A stretch of DNA of 64,000 nucleotides from an uncultured Bacteroidota bacterium (GCA_903854725.1 CAINWZ010000094.1:21525-85524), one strand, 5' to 3'. Positions 39,875-49,205 are shown, counted from the first letter of the stretch. Program-made: numbers and translations. Notes: a model not told the origin generated them from the sequence alone.

Positions 39875-40816
39875 TTATAAATTCTCGAAATTAGTCGTGA
39901 TAATTTCACAAAAACGAGTCTGAATCATTTTTTCAGCAAGAAGTATCATGTTGTAAAATGCTTTTGCATTACTGATGCCATGTCCAATTATGACTGGCTT
40001 ATTAACGCCCAATACTGGAGTGCCGCCATAATTTTCAAAATGATAACGCCCAAAGAAAGAATCGTTTTGTAAGTTTTGATGTACAGCAGCATCATACATC
40101 GCCTCAGCAGTTTTTAATATAATGTTTCCAGTAAATCCATCACAAACTATCACATCTGCTTTGTCATTAAAAACATCTCTGCCTTCTATATTGCCAATAA
40201 ATTGAATCGCTTTATTTTCTTTTAAAAGAGGGTAGGTTGTTTGGGCTAATAAATTTCCTTTGCCTTCTTCTTCTCCTACATTTAATAAACCAACTGTAGG
40301 ATTTTCGATATTCAATATATGCTTAGCATATAAATTTCCTAAAATACCAAATTGATTGAGTTGTTCTGCTTTACAATCGGCATTTAATCCAACGTCTACA
40401 AGTAAGCCAGTTTTACCACTTAATTTAGGAAGTAATGTTGCAATGGTGGGTCTTAGTACTCCTTTGATAGGCTTAATGCTAAACATTGCACCCACTAACA
40501 TCGCGCCAGTATTTCCTGCGCTTAAGAAGGCGTCAATCTCTCCAGTCACTAATAATTTAAAACCAATGGCAATTGATGAGTTTGGTTTTTCTTTTAATGC
40601 CTTGGTAGGGTGTTCGTGGTAACCTATCACTTCAGTGGCAGGTACAATATGCAAAAAAGGTGAGGAAATCCCATGTTGCTGAAAGAGTTCTTTCAACTGG
40701 GTTTCTTCACCTATACAAAATATATTATTTTCTGAATTTGTTAAATATTGCTGTACTCCTTTAACGGCTTCCAGTGGGGCGTAATCGCCTCCCATCATAT
40801 CGATGCCAATATTCAT
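39875..40816 (-). CDS. plsX: Phosphate acyltransferase PlsX
   Basis: IGIDMMGGDYAPLEAVKG; SAGNTGAML; VCDGFTGNIILKTAE. Confidence 0.95.
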   Translation of the reverse strand: MNIGIDMMGGDYAPLEAVKGVQQYLTNSENNIFCIGEETQLKELFQQHGISSPFLHIVPATEVIGYHEHPTKALKEKPNSSIAIGFKLLVTGEIDAFLSAGNTGAMLVGAMFSIKPIKGVLRPTIATLLPKLSGKTGLLVDVGLNADCKAEQLNQFGILGNLYAKHILNIENPTVGLLNVGEEEGKGNLLAQTTYPLLKENKAIQFIGNIEGRDVFNDKADVIVCDGFTGNIILKTAEAMYDAAVHQNLQNDSFFGRYHFENYGGTPVLGVNKPVIIGHGISNAKAFYNMILLAEKMIQTRFCEIITTNFENL

Positions 40817-40827
40817 TGACTCAGTAA

Positions 40828-41022
40828 TTAAGCTTTTAGTGGCGCTTTTTCGCTTACTAAAAGTCCTTTATAATACAATTTACCTTCTTGAACGTGCGCG
40901 CGATGACGTACATGGATTTCACCAGTAGTTCCATCTTTGCTTAATGTAACTTCTTGAGCTACATAGTGAGTTCTTCTTTTAGCACTACGTTGTTGTGAGT
41001 GTCTGCGTTTAGGATTAGGCAT
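40828..41022 (-). CDS. rpmF: 50S ribosomal protein L32
   Basis: MPNPKRRHSQQRSAKRRTHY. Confidence 0.95.
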   Translation of the reverse strand: MPNPKRRHSQQRSAKRRTHYVAQEVTLSKDGTTGEIHVRHRAHVQEGKLYYKGLLVSEKAPLKA

Positions 41023-41058
41023 CTCTTATTTTTTAAAATTTATTATTAATATTCGTTT

Positions 41059-41631
41059 TTAATTCTTGTCAGCTTCTTCGTTTAAATCATCCAGTCCTTT
41101 AAATTTTTCTAAACCTTTCCAGATGTTTGTGTTATTTACTTCTGTAGGGTTTACTTTGAATTGGTTCAACTGTTCTAATACTTTTTTGTTGCAGGTTGAT
41201 TCCCCTTTTTCATCCTCTTTACATATATGTTGAAGGGGAATACTTAAGTTGATAAACTCATAAATCCAAGCAGCTATCGAAAAATGGTTTTCATTTCTAT
41301 CGATATAAAAAATATCAGGATCTTCTTCTTGACTGTTCATGGTAATAGGGTCTTCTACTAATTTAACTATTAAATTAAATTCATCCCAAAGCTGAATCGT
41401 TAGCGGATTACCGCAACGGTCACAAAGGGTATCTATTTTACCATCAACATCGAAGTGTAATTGAAAGAACCCTTGTTTTTTGTCTAGGCTTAGCCTAACA
41501 AGGGTATTACAATTAGTGAAGTCTTGTTGTCCAAAACTAATAAAGAACTGATCCTCGATACGGTACTCGAACTCATGTAAACCGGGTTTCAAACCCACAA
41601 ATGCTATTTCGAAAGCCCTGTTTTGGTTCAT
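41059..41631 (-). CDS. DUF177 / YceD family protein
   Basis: CDRCGNPLTIQLWDEFNLIVK; gene order with rpmF-plsX; ATG 41631 (MNQNRAFE) preferred over ORF start 41670, which overlaps the promoter region. Confidence 0.85.
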   Translation of the reverse strand: MNQNRAFEIAFVGLKPGLHEFEYRIEDQFFISFGQQDFTNCNTLVRLSLDKKQGFFQLHFDVDGKIDTLCDRCGNPLTIQLWDEFNLIVKLVEDPITMNSQEEDPDIFYIDRNENHFSIAAWIYEFINLSIPLQHICKEDEKGESTCNKKVLEQLNQFKVNPTEVNNTNIWKGLEKFKGLDDLNEEADKN

Positions 41632-41651
41632 AACCGTACTTATAAGGTTGG

Positions 41652-41659
41652 CAAAGTTA
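41652..41659 (-). promoter_or_regulatory. Bacteroidota -7 element (TAACTTTG) for the YceD-rpmF-plsX operon
   Basis: TAnnTTTG match upstream of ATG 41631. Confidence 0.5.
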
Positions 41660-41746
41660 GTAAAAACCAACCAAAAGACAAAGTTTATCCTACTTTTGAG
41701 GGGATATTAGCTGATAGAATAGCCAAAGCCTCAAAACACGTTTAAT

Positions 41747-42880
41747 TTGAAAAAAGACCTACTTATATTGCAAAAACGTCTAGGTATCATTTTAGGTGCT
41801 TTTTGGCTAATTGTAGCTTTAGCCTTATTGATTGGCTCCTTTTTCCCCGATTGGGTGAGTCATTATTACAGTTTTGGGTTATTTCAAAGCATTGGAAAAG
41901 GGTTAAGGACTGTTTCAATGGTCAGTGCTAGCGCAATAGGCGAGTATGTTTATTTATTAATAGTTATAATATTGATTATCAAATTAATACAATATCTATA
42001 TAAATTTAAAAATGAATTTAATAAACCAAATTTATTGCCTTTTTTAATTCGAACTGTGAAGAAATTGGGTATGCTTTTGGTGAAATTATATGTGGTGTTT
42101 ATGCTTTTGTGGGGGCTTAATTATCAAAAGGCAAGCCCCGCAAGTAGTTTTCAGTTAAAAGTGGATACTACTTATACAGAAGCTCAATTAGATCAGTTAT
42201 CCTTGACACTTATGGAGGAATTGAACAGCACCAGGCTAATAGTGCCTGATTCAGCTATTGTAAAGTGCACCATTGAGCAAGTATTTGCACATACCATTAC
42301 TGAATTTGAAACCATCCAATCGAGTTACCCCTTTTTACAGCTTGAAAAGCCTAGTTTAAAACAAGCCAAATTTCCTAGCTGGGGTGATTATATTGGCTAT
42401 ATGGCATTTTACCATCCAATTACGGGGGAAGCCATTATTAGAGGGGATGTGCCCATCTTAACCTTACCCTTTACAAGTTGTCATGAACTAGCACATCAAA
42501 TGGGCTATGCTTCTGAAGCCGAAGCTAATTTTATAGCTTTTGTAGTAGCTTCTGAAAGCAAAGACCCTATTTTAAAATACTCCATGTTGTTGCAGTTATT
42601 TACCTATTGTCAATCGGAGCAGTTGGGTTTAATTGCCAAAAGAGGCAGTTTTCAAGATTGGGAAAAATTGGCAAGTCGAAACAAACAACTTTTAAATTTT
42701 AAGGTCATTCAGGATCGAAAATATATCAGGGAATTTTTTGCAAAGAGGCAGCATTTATTAATTCCTGCTTCTGCCTCAATGTATAATCAGTTTTTGCAAT
42801 GGAATAAGCAAGCCAAGGGAATTAATAGTTATAATGACGTATTATTATGGGCTATCGCGTATAAAAATAGAAACAAATAA
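41747..42880 (+). CDS. DUF3810 family membrane protein with HExxH motif
   Basis: Three TM segments then TLPFTSCHELAHQMGYASEAEANFIAF; TACTTTTG promoter motif at 41691..41698. Confidence 0.8.
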   Translation: MKKDLLILQKRLGIILGAFWLIVALALLIGSFFPDWVSHYYSFGLFQSIGKGLRTVSMVSASAIGEYVYLLIVIILIIKLIQYLYKFKNEFNKPNLLPFLIRTVKKLGMLLVKLYVVFMLLWGLNYQKASPASSFQLKVDTTYTEAQLDQLSLTLMEELNSTRLIVPDSAIVKCTIEQVFAHTITEFETIQSSYPFLQLEKPSLKQAKFPSWGDYIGYMAFYHPITGEAIIRGDVPILTLPFTSCHELAHQMGYASEAEANFIAFVVASESKDPILKYSMLLQLFTYCQSEQLGLIAKRGSFQDWEKLASRNKQLLNFKVIQDRKYIREFFAKRQHLLIPASASMYNQFLQWNKQAKGINSYNDVLLWAIAYKNRNK

Positions 42881-42895
42881 AATAGAGTGCAGGAT

Positions 42896-43432
42896 TTAAA
42901 ACTTATTCTTCCACATCATGCTCTCAATAGGTTTTTCTGGCTGCCCGCTATATTTAGCATTTGATTTTTGATTGTATTTAACTTCAATTTCTCCATCTAC
43001 TGGGAAATAAATTAGTTGACCAATAGGCATTCCTTTATAAATACGTACGGGTTGTTTCACTGAAATTTCTAAAGTCCAATAACCACAGAATCCTACATCC
43101 CCTTTTCCTGCAGTAGCATGTATATCAATACCAAGTCTACCGGTAGATGACTTTCCTTCTAAAAAGGGTACATGTGCATGCGTCTCTGTATATTCTAAAG
43201 TCACGCCTAAATAAAATCCAGTAGGCTCTAATACGAAGCCTTCTTCTGGAATTTCAAAATAAGTAATGGTATTATGTTGTTTGGCATCTAAAATGGCATT
43301 GTCATAGGTAGCTAACCATTTGCCTAAATGCACGTCATAACTATTACTTCCTAGGTCTTTTCGATCGTATGGTTCAATTTTAATGGTCTGTTTAGCTATT
43401 TCTTCTAATATTCGAGTGTCAGATAAAATCAT
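42896..43432 (-). CDS. dcd: dCTP deaminase
   Basis: GSNSYDVHLG; VPFLEGKSSTGRLGI; GDVGFCGYWTLEI. Confidence 0.94.
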   Translation of the reverse strand: MILSDTRILEEIAKQTIKIEPYDRKDLGSNSYDVHLGKWLATYDNAILDAKQHNTITYFEIPEEGFVLEPTGFYLGVTLEYTETHAHVPFLEGKSSTGRLGIDIHATAGKGDVGFCGYWTLEISVKQPVRIYKGMPIGQLIYFPVDGEIEVKYNQKSNAKYSGQPEKPIESMMWKNKF

Positions 43433-43498
43433 CTTTGTTTTTTTATGTTTATTTTGCAGCTATGAACGGCGCTGCAATCTAATTCAATCCTTTTTTCC

Positions 43499-44134
43499 AT
43501 GCCTTTGTTTTATCAACAAAATATTAACGCAACAACTAAAATGGCCATTTGGGCAATTACAGAGCCTTTCTCTTTTTTTGAGTCCAAGGTAAAAAGGGTA
43601 GAGGATGAAAGGGTAATATCGCATCCAATAAAACAAACACAACATCTAGCAGCAAGACTTCTATTACAATTCATGTTACCCAATGAGGATACAACCTCTA
43701 TTAAGTATGCTTCTAATGGGAAACCCTATTTAGAAAATGCTACACAACAATTTTCTATTTCACATTGTAATGGATATGCAGCTTGTGTGGTTGGTGAAAA
43801 GGAGCCTGTAGGAATTGATATTGAAATGATTCATGAGCGTGTTCAAAAAGTAGCTCATAAGTTTTTACATAGCACTGAACTTGAAAAAATTAATAAGATC
43901 TCTACCTCGGCACAATTAGCGCAACTGACTTTTTTTTGGGCTGCAAAAGAAGCGATGTATAAGATGAATGAAAAAGTGGGGATTGATTTTTCAGCGCAGT
44001 TGAGAATGGATGCATTAGCAACTGCCTCTAAAGGTACTTTGAATGCATCAATTTTAAGTGATGCAGTAGAACAGGAAGTGCAAATTCATTATGAAATCAC
44101 ACCCAGCTTTGTTTGGGCAGTAAGTGTTATCTAG
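43499..44134 (+). CDS. 4'-phosphopantetheinyl transferase superfamily protein
   Basis: ISHCNGYAACVVGEKEPVGIDIEMI and FFWAAKEAMYKM motifs. Confidence 0.88.
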   Translation: MPLFYQQNINATTKMAIWAITEPFSFFESKVKRVEDERVISHPIKQTQHLAARLLLQFMLPNEDTTSIKYASNGKPYLENATQQFSISHCNGYAACVVGEKEPVGIDIEMIHERVQKVAHKFLHSTELEKINKISTSAQLAQLTFFWAAKEAMYKMNEKVGIDFSAQLRMDALATASKGTLNASILSDAVEQEVQIHYEITPSFVWAVSVI

Positions 44135-44141
44135 TATTTTA

Positions 44142-45344
44142 TTAGTCTTCTAAAGACATTGGTTCGTCATCTTCTAGCAAATTCATATTAATAGAATCAG
44201 CTCCAGCGATACCTTCTATCGAGCCTTTTATATGCATCGCATTTAATAAAACTTTTTCTAATTGTTTTTCTCTTGACTTCCACAACTTCTCCATGGCGTC
44301 TCTTTCTTTTTGAATGCTTTGGCGCATTTGTCTAAAGCCTTCGCCAATCGCTTTCCATTGTTCATTAAACTCGTTGCTTGTTAAGTAATCGTATAGAAAA
44401 CTCATTTTATCGCCTTTGTTTAATTGATTTTTCTTGGTATCATATATTTTAAGTAGGGCAGTCCTAAGTAATAATGCAACACTTTTCACTTCTTGATAAG
44501 AGCATATGTACACACCTTCTTTTTCGCCAAAGCGTTCCATATCTTTTGGAAATGCTTGTGTTACAAGAATGGCAATGTCTGCACCCTGGCTTCGCATATC
44601 CGCCTTTAATTTTTCTATCCACTCTTGTGCAAATGCAGTTGTTCTTTTGCTTTCGTAAATAATTTTACCTGCTTCCTGCCCTAAATTGTTTCTAACAACT
44701 TGAATACAATCTGCACCGCGAACGCCTTTGCCTACTTCTACAATTTCATCAAAGGGGAAACTACTTTTTAATAACTCTTCTAATAGTAATTCTTGCACTT
44801 CACCTTGCATTTGCATGCTGCCTTGTTCTGCTTTACGTTTCATTTCGTCGGCAAGCTTTCTTTGATCGTCTAATTGTTTCTCAAGTTCTTTTACTTTGAG
44901 TTGATATTCTTGGTCTTTTAAGGAACCTCTTTCTAATTCTTCTTTTTGAATTTGTGCTTTTAGGTTTTCTCTTTCAGCAACTAATTTTCTTTGTAATTCT
45001 AATTCTAGTTCTGCTTCTTTGGTTTGGATTTCTTGCACTTGTTTTAAAAACGCCAATTCCTTTTCTTGAAAATCTTTGACTTGTTTACTCATAGCAGACT
45101 CTGATTGCTGCATGATTTTTATTTTATGATCGTATTGGGCGCCAAGATCTTTTTTTAATTTTTCTGCTAATTCATTTTCTATGGCTACTTTTTGTTCTGC
45201 CAATAAAAAAGTGGTTTCTTCTTCTTTCTTTTTTTGCCAATCGGTCATTTTGCCGCGTAACTCTTTCTCCACTTCTTCTCTAATAGCATCGGTGGGCTCG
45301 AAGTTGTGTTGGCATTTAGGACAGGTAACGGTATAATTAGACAT
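44142..45344 (-). CDS. DUF2130 family coiled-coil protein
   Basis: CPKCQHNFEPTDAIREEVEKEL, long coiled coil, GADCIQVVRNNLGQEAGKIIYESKRT; ORF track start (45440) lies inside the tRNA, MSNYTVTCPKC at 45344 is correct. Confidence 0.85.
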   Translation of the reverse strand: MSNYTVTCPKCQHNFEPTDAIREEVEKELRGKMTDWQKKKEEETTFLLAEQKVAIENELAEKLKKDLGAQYDHKIKIMQQSESAMSKQVKDFQEKELAFLKQVQEIQTKEAELELELQRKLVAERENLKAQIQKEELERGSLKDQEYQLKVKELEKQLDDQRKLADEMKRKAEQGSMQMQGEVQELLLEELLKSSFPFDEIVEVGKGVRGADCIQVVRNNLGQEAGKIIYESKRTTAFAQEWIEKLKADMRSQGADIAILVTQAFPKDMERFGEKEGVYICSYQEVKSVALLLRTALLKIYDTKKNQLNKGDKMSFLYDYLTSNEFNEQWKAIGEGFRQMRQSIQKERDAMEKLWKSREKQLEKVLLNAMHIKGSIEGIAGADSINMNLLEDDEPMSLED

Positions 45345-45348
45345 GTCA

Positions 45349-45356
45349 CAAATATA
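45349..45356 (-). promoter_or_regulatory. Bacteroidota -7 element (TATATTTG) abutting the DUF2130 gene
   Basis: TAnnTTTG match 4 nt before ATG 45344. Confidence 0.5.
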
Positions 45357-45363
45357 AATAAAA

Positions 45364-45389
45364 AACCCCATCACTTTTATGATAGGGTT
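45364..45389 (-). terminator. Intrinsic terminator downstream of tRNA-Leu
   Basis: Minus strand AACCCTATCA-TAAAAG-TGATGGGGTT-TTTTATTT. Confidence 0.75.
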
Positions 45390-45477
45390 GGTGCGGAAGA
45401 GGAGATTCGAACTCCCACGCCCGGGTATGGGCGCTACCACCTCAAGGTAGTGCGTCTACCAATTTCGCCACCTCCGC
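45389..45477 (-). tRNA. tRNA-Leu(GAG), with encoded CCA
   Basis: Minus strand GCGGAGGTGGCGAAATTGGTAGACGCACTACCTTGAGGTGGTAGCGCCCATACCCGGGCGTGGGAGTTCGAATCTCCTCTTCCGC-ACCA; 7-bp acceptor, anticodon loop TTGAGGT, long variable arm. Confidence 0.96.
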
Positions 45478-45486
45478 GTTTGTTTG

Positions 45487-45494
45487 CAAATGTA
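45487..45494 (-). promoter_or_regulatory. Bacteroidota -7 element (TACATTTG) for tRNA-Leu
   Basis: TAnnTTTG match 9 nt upstream of the tRNA 5' end. Confidence 0.6.
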
Positions 45495-45498
45495 CAAA

Positions 45499-45528
45499 AA
45501 AAGAGTCCCGAATTATCGGGACTCTTTT
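45499..45528 (-). terminator. Intrinsic terminator downstream of the DUF2911 gene
   Basis: AAAAGAGTCCCGA-ATTA-TCGGGACTCTTTT. Confidence 0.88.
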
Positions 45529-45550
45529 ACTATAAATTATTTGAAAAGGA

Positions 45551-46399
45551 TTAAAGGGAAGCGATCACCTCTTTAGCCGAACGCACATAATCTGCATTCT
45601 TAGCTTCTTCTGCCATTTTAATACAAGTTTCAGCACTTACTTTAGCACCTTTTTTATCACCTAATTCTTTTTGAGTTTTAGCTTTTAGTAAAAATAACCA
45701 ATAAGCTTTTGCATCTAAAGCAATTGCTTTATCTACATAAACCAATGTTTTGTCATAGTCCTTATCCATATCAAAATAGAAATTAGCAGCAGCTTGGTAA
45801 GTAGCGCTTGTAACAGCTGTGCCAGTGGTAGAACTTTCAATTTGCTTACGAATGGTTGATTTAATATCTGTTTTAATTGGGATATTAATCATTGTGTTAG
45901 CCCATTTTAAATAGATAGTTGCAGTTTCAGCAGTAATATTGCCAACACCTATTGTAAAAGTCTCTGTAGTATTACTAGTTGTTTCAGGTTTTACTTTTAT
46001 ACGAACTACATCTTCAGCTTCTGTGTAACTAAAACTTCCCCAACCTTTAGAATTGCTATTAAAAATAATAGTCCACTCTGTTTCCCCTGGGATAGTAAAT
46101 AAGCCATAAGAACCTGCTGCTAAAACAGTATTACCAACTGTTACTGGATGTGAAAAAGTCACTTTAGTGGCACCATTTGCACCTGTTCTCCAAACAATAC
46201 CCGTTGGTGCTAATAAGCTTCCGTTTCCAAAAGCAGCACGTCCTTTTAAACCGGGTCTAGAATACACTATATCAATTTTACCTAAACCAAATTCTTGTGA
46301 AAGTGTTTGAGTAGGGCTTGGTGCAGGCATTTTAATTTGTGCTGTAATAGACAAACTTAAAAATGTTCCTACAACAAAAAGTATTTTTTTCATGGTCAT
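45551..46399 (-). CDS. DUF2911 domain-containing secreted protein
   Basis: Signal peptide; PAPSPTQTLSQEFGLGKIDIVYSRPGLKGRAAFG...VWRTGANGATKVTFS. Confidence 0.85.
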   Translation of the reverse strand: MTMKKILFVVGTFLSLSITAQIKMPAPSPTQTLSQEFGLGKIDIVYSRPGLKGRAAFGNGSLLAPTGIVWRTGANGATKVTFSHPVTVGNTVLAAGSYGLFTIPGETEWTIIFNSNSKGWGSFSYTEAEDVVRIKVKPETTSNTTETFTIGVGNITAETATIYLKWANTMINIPIKTDIKSTIRKQIESSTTGTAVTSATYQAAANFYFDMDKDYDKTLVYVDKAIALDAKAYWLFLLKAKTQKELGDKKGAKVSAETCIKMAEEAKNADYVRSAKEVIASL

Positions 46400-46413
46400 A
46401 TTTTTTTAGAGAA

Positions 46414-46421
46414 CAAACCTA
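46414..46421 (-). promoter_or_regulatory. Bacteroidota -7 element (TAGGTTTG) for the DUF2911 gene
   Basis: TAnnTTTG match upstream of ATG 46399/46393. Confidence 0.45.
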
Positions 46422-46454
46422 CTTTATTTTAGGTTATCAAAAGAGTAATTTGTG

Positions 46455-47360
46455 TTATTTTTTGAAGGCAGGATGAAATCGATCAAGCGTATCCCTTAAG
46501 TACTCTCTGTTAATGTGGGTATATATTTCGGTAGTCGTGATGCTTTCATGCCCAAGCATTTCTTGAACGGCTCTTAAATCGGCGCCGCCTTCCACTAAAT
46601 GGGTGGCAAAAGAGTGTCTAAAGCTATGGGGGGAAATTGATTTTTTGATACCTGATTTTAAAATAAGGTCTTTGATAATATAAAAAATCATAACCCTACT
46701 CAGGCCCTTTCCTCTATTGTTTAAGAATAATATATCCTCACAATTTTTAGCGGGGGTTTGATGTATTCTAATGGTGTCTTTATAAATTTTGATAAATTTA
46801 ATAGCATCGGATCCAATAGGAATTAATCTCTCTTTATCGCCTTTCCCAATGACTCTTATAAAACCAACATCTAAATACAAGCAAGAAATTTTTAAATTGA
46901 TGGCTTCTGTTACCCTTAAGCCCGAACTATACATGGTTTCTAATATCGCTTTGTTTCTGCCGCCTTCAGGTTTGCTTAAATCTAAGTGAGAGATGAGAAG
47001 TTCAATTTCTTCAAAACTTAATACATCTGGTAATTTGCGCCTTGTTTTAGGGCTTGGTAAAAGAGTAGTTGGGTTGACGGTGCAAATTTGTTCAAGAAGA
47101 CAATATTTAAAAAATGATTTTATACCAGAGATAATTCTTGCTTGTGAAGTAGGCGCCATTTCCATTTCGCCAATACATTGAATAAATGACTGTAGATGCT
47201 GCAGTCTTACCTCTGCGGGGCTTAGGCTTTCTTTATTACTTTCTAGGTAGTTGGTTAATTTATCAATGTCTCTTAGATAAGCTTCGACAGAATGAGCACT
47301 TAGCGACTTTTCAAGTTGTAAGAATGCTTTAAACCCTTTTTTATAGTTAACCCAATTCAT
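46455..47360 (-). CDS. xerD: Site-specific tyrosine recombinase XerD
   Basis: MYSSGLRVTEAINLK, SPHSFRHSFATHLVEGGADLRAVQEMLGHESITTTEIYTHI. Confidence 0.93.
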   Translation of the reverse strand: MNWVNYKKGFKAFLQLEKSLSAHSVEAYLRDIDKLTNYLESNKESLSPAEVRLQHLQSFIQCIGEMEMAPTSQARIISGIKSFFKYCLLEQICTVNPTTLLPSPKTRRKLPDVLSFEEIELLISHLDLSKPEGGRNKAILETMYSSGLRVTEAINLKISCLYLDVGFIRVIGKGDKERLIPIGSDAIKFIKIYKDTIRIHQTPAKNCEDILFLNNRGKGLSRVMIFYIIKDLILKSGIKKSISPHSFRHSFATHLVEGGADLRAVQEMLGHESITTTEIYTHINREYLRDTLDRFHPAFKK

Positions 47361-47427
47361 ATTATGGAATAATAGATTTGATAGTTATGTATTAATGATT
47401 TTATTTCGCGTCAGATTAAACAAATAC

Positions 47428-47925
47428 ATGAAAGTAAATTTAAGGTCATTTAAGCAGAAAGTGAGGCATAATGGGAAACAATTAAAATCATTCTTGTCAA
47501 AATTAGAAAAGAAAACGCCTAAAGGCTTAGATCAGTTAACAAAAAAAGTAAGTCCTGAAGTTTGGAAAGAGGTAGATTGTTTGAGTTGCGCTAATTGCTG
47601 TAAAACGATGAGCCCTACTTTTACGCCTACTGATATTAAAAGAATCGCAAATCATTTCGAAATGACACCTGCTGCTTTTAAAGAGAAGTGGTTGGTTTAT
47701 GATAAAAAAGACAATGATTGGTTGAACAAATTACAACCATGTCAGTTTTTAAATATGAAGACGAATATGTGTAGCATATACGATATCAGACCTGCAGATT
47801 GTTCGGGATTTCCTCATCTAACAAAAAGGAAAATGACAGAGTATATGCATGTTCACAAACAAAATGTTGAATTGTGTCCTGCTACTTATAAGATGGTAGA
47901 AAAAATGCAAGCCTTAATAGGGTAA
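47428..47925 (+). CDS. YkgJ family cysteine cluster protein
   Basis: VDCLSCANCCKTMSPTFTPTDI...CQFLNMKTNMCSIYDIRPADCSGFPH; ORF opens at 47395, MKVNLRSF at 47428 preferred. Confidence 0.88.
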   Translation: MKVNLRSFKQKVRHNGKQLKSFLSKLEKKTPKGLDQLTKKVSPEVWKEVDCLSCANCCKTMSPTFTPTDIKRIANHFEMTPAAFKEKWLVYDKKDNDWLNKLQPCQFLNMKTNMCSIYDIRPADCSGFPHLTKRKMTEYMHVHKQNVELCPATYKMVEKMQALIG

Positions 47926-47937
47926 TTTTTCGTTTAT

Positions 47938-48747
47938 CTATTTTCGACCTCTAAAGTCATCCATAGTATGATGCATTCCTATCCACTTACCTACCAAAAC
48001 ATCAAACCAACTTGCTGGTAGTATTCCTTTAAATAAGGGAACCAAATAAACTATCCAAGGCAACCTAACAAAGCGCTTATTATTTTCTATTCCGTTAATT
48101 ATTTTTTTGGCAGCTACTGAAGGTTCAACGATGGGGATTAGTTTACTTTGAACACCATCAAACATGCCAGTATTTATATAATAAGGCGTAACTGTTGTAA
48201 TTTTTACATTTGTTTTTGCTGCGGCCATTTCTAATTGCAGGGAATCGCTCCAGCCAATTACTGCCCATTTACTAGCTGCATATACACTTAGTTTAGGGTT
48301 GCTGACCATACCAGCAGCGGAAGCAATATTTATAATATGTCCATCTCTTTGCGCAATCATAGCCGGTAAAAATTCGGCAGTGATATGCATGGAGGCATTA
48401 CTATTAATGCCCATTGTTTTTTCTATGTCTAGATGGGTATAGTCTGCAAAAAGTTTTCCTACAATTATTCCAGCATTGTTAATGAGGATATCAATGGTGC
48501 CCACTTCTTGTTTTACAATTTGTGCATATTTGATAACATCAGCTGTATTCATTATATCCACTATATAAGGATAAACTTTATAACCATGTTCTTTAAATTC
48601 AACGGCAGTCGCCTCTAATGAAAGTGGATTGATATCCCAAATAACTAAACAGTCTAACTTTTTTTCAAGTAATAACAATCCCATTAATTTTCCTATGCCC
48701 GATGCACCTCCGGTAATTAAAGCTATTTTATTTTCAATTTGGCTCAT
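47938..48747 (-). CDS. SDR family NAD(P)-dependent oxidoreductase
   Basis: ALITGGASGIGKLMG; INNAGII; S...YAASKWAV. Confidence 0.9.
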   Translation of the reverse strand: MSQIENKIALITGGASGIGKLMGLLLLEKKLDCLVIWDINPLSLEATAVEFKEHGYKVYPYIVDIMNTADVIKYAQIVKQEVGTIDILINNAGIIVGKLFADYTHLDIEKTMGINSNASMHITAEFLPAMIAQRDGHIINIASAAGMVSNPKLSVYAASKWAVIGWSDSLQLEMAAAKTNVKITTVTPYYINTGMFDGVQSKLIPIVEPSVAAKKIINGIENNKRFVRLPWIVYLVPLFKGILPASWFDVLVGKWIGMHHTMDDFRGRK

Positions 48748-48851
48748 CGCGGTTATGATTAAGTAGTACTAATTTAATCTTCTTTCTCTAATTAATTACA
48801 TATTAGTATCATTAAATTAAGCGTTATGATTAAACTCAGCTCAACAAATAA

Positions 48852-49205
48852 TTAGAAATATACGTCTTCGAAAAATTGTAACTCCCAATTTGAATGCTGG
48901 TTTAAGAAAATAGAAATCACATCAAATTGTAAATATTTCCATTGTGGATGTTGGAATTGAAAGAGGGCAGCCCCATTTTTTAAAAACTGCATTTTTTGAC
49001 GATGTATGAATTGTTCGGGATAGCCAAATTCAATACTGGATCTGGTTTTAACTTCAATAATATGTAGTAGGTTATTTTTACTTGCGATAATGTCTATTTC
49101 TAAATGTTTGCATCTCCAATTCCTATGTAGTATTTCAAAACCTAGCGTAATTAAGTATTCGGTAGCTGTATTTTCGCCAAAAATCCCAATTTCTTTGTTG
49201 CTCAT
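48852..49205 (-). CDS. YraN/UPF0102 family protein
   Basis: GENTATEYLITLGFEILHRNWRCKHLEIDIIASKNNLLHIIEVKTRSS. Confidence 0.92.
   Translation of the reverse strand: MSNKEIGIFGENTATEYLITLGFEILHRNWRCKHLEIDIIASKNNLLHIIEVKTRSSIEFGYPEQFIHRQKMQFLKNGAALFQFQHPQWKYLQFDVISIFLNQHSNWELQFFEDVYF

Noticed and set aside
45345-45440. N-terminal extension of the DUF2130 ORF
   Set aside because: Upstream codons lie in the tRNA and terminator; MSNYTVTCPKC start fits promoter and family
45306-45554. 82-aa plus-strand ORF across the tRNA-Leu
   Set aside because: Runs antisense through the tRNA and both terminators; the EEEIRTPTPGYGRYHLKVV segment is translated tRNA
46455-47360. Tyrosine recombinase as evidence of an integrative element
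   Set aside because: Sequence is XerD-like with housekeeping neighbours; no att repeats or phage/conjugation genes nearby
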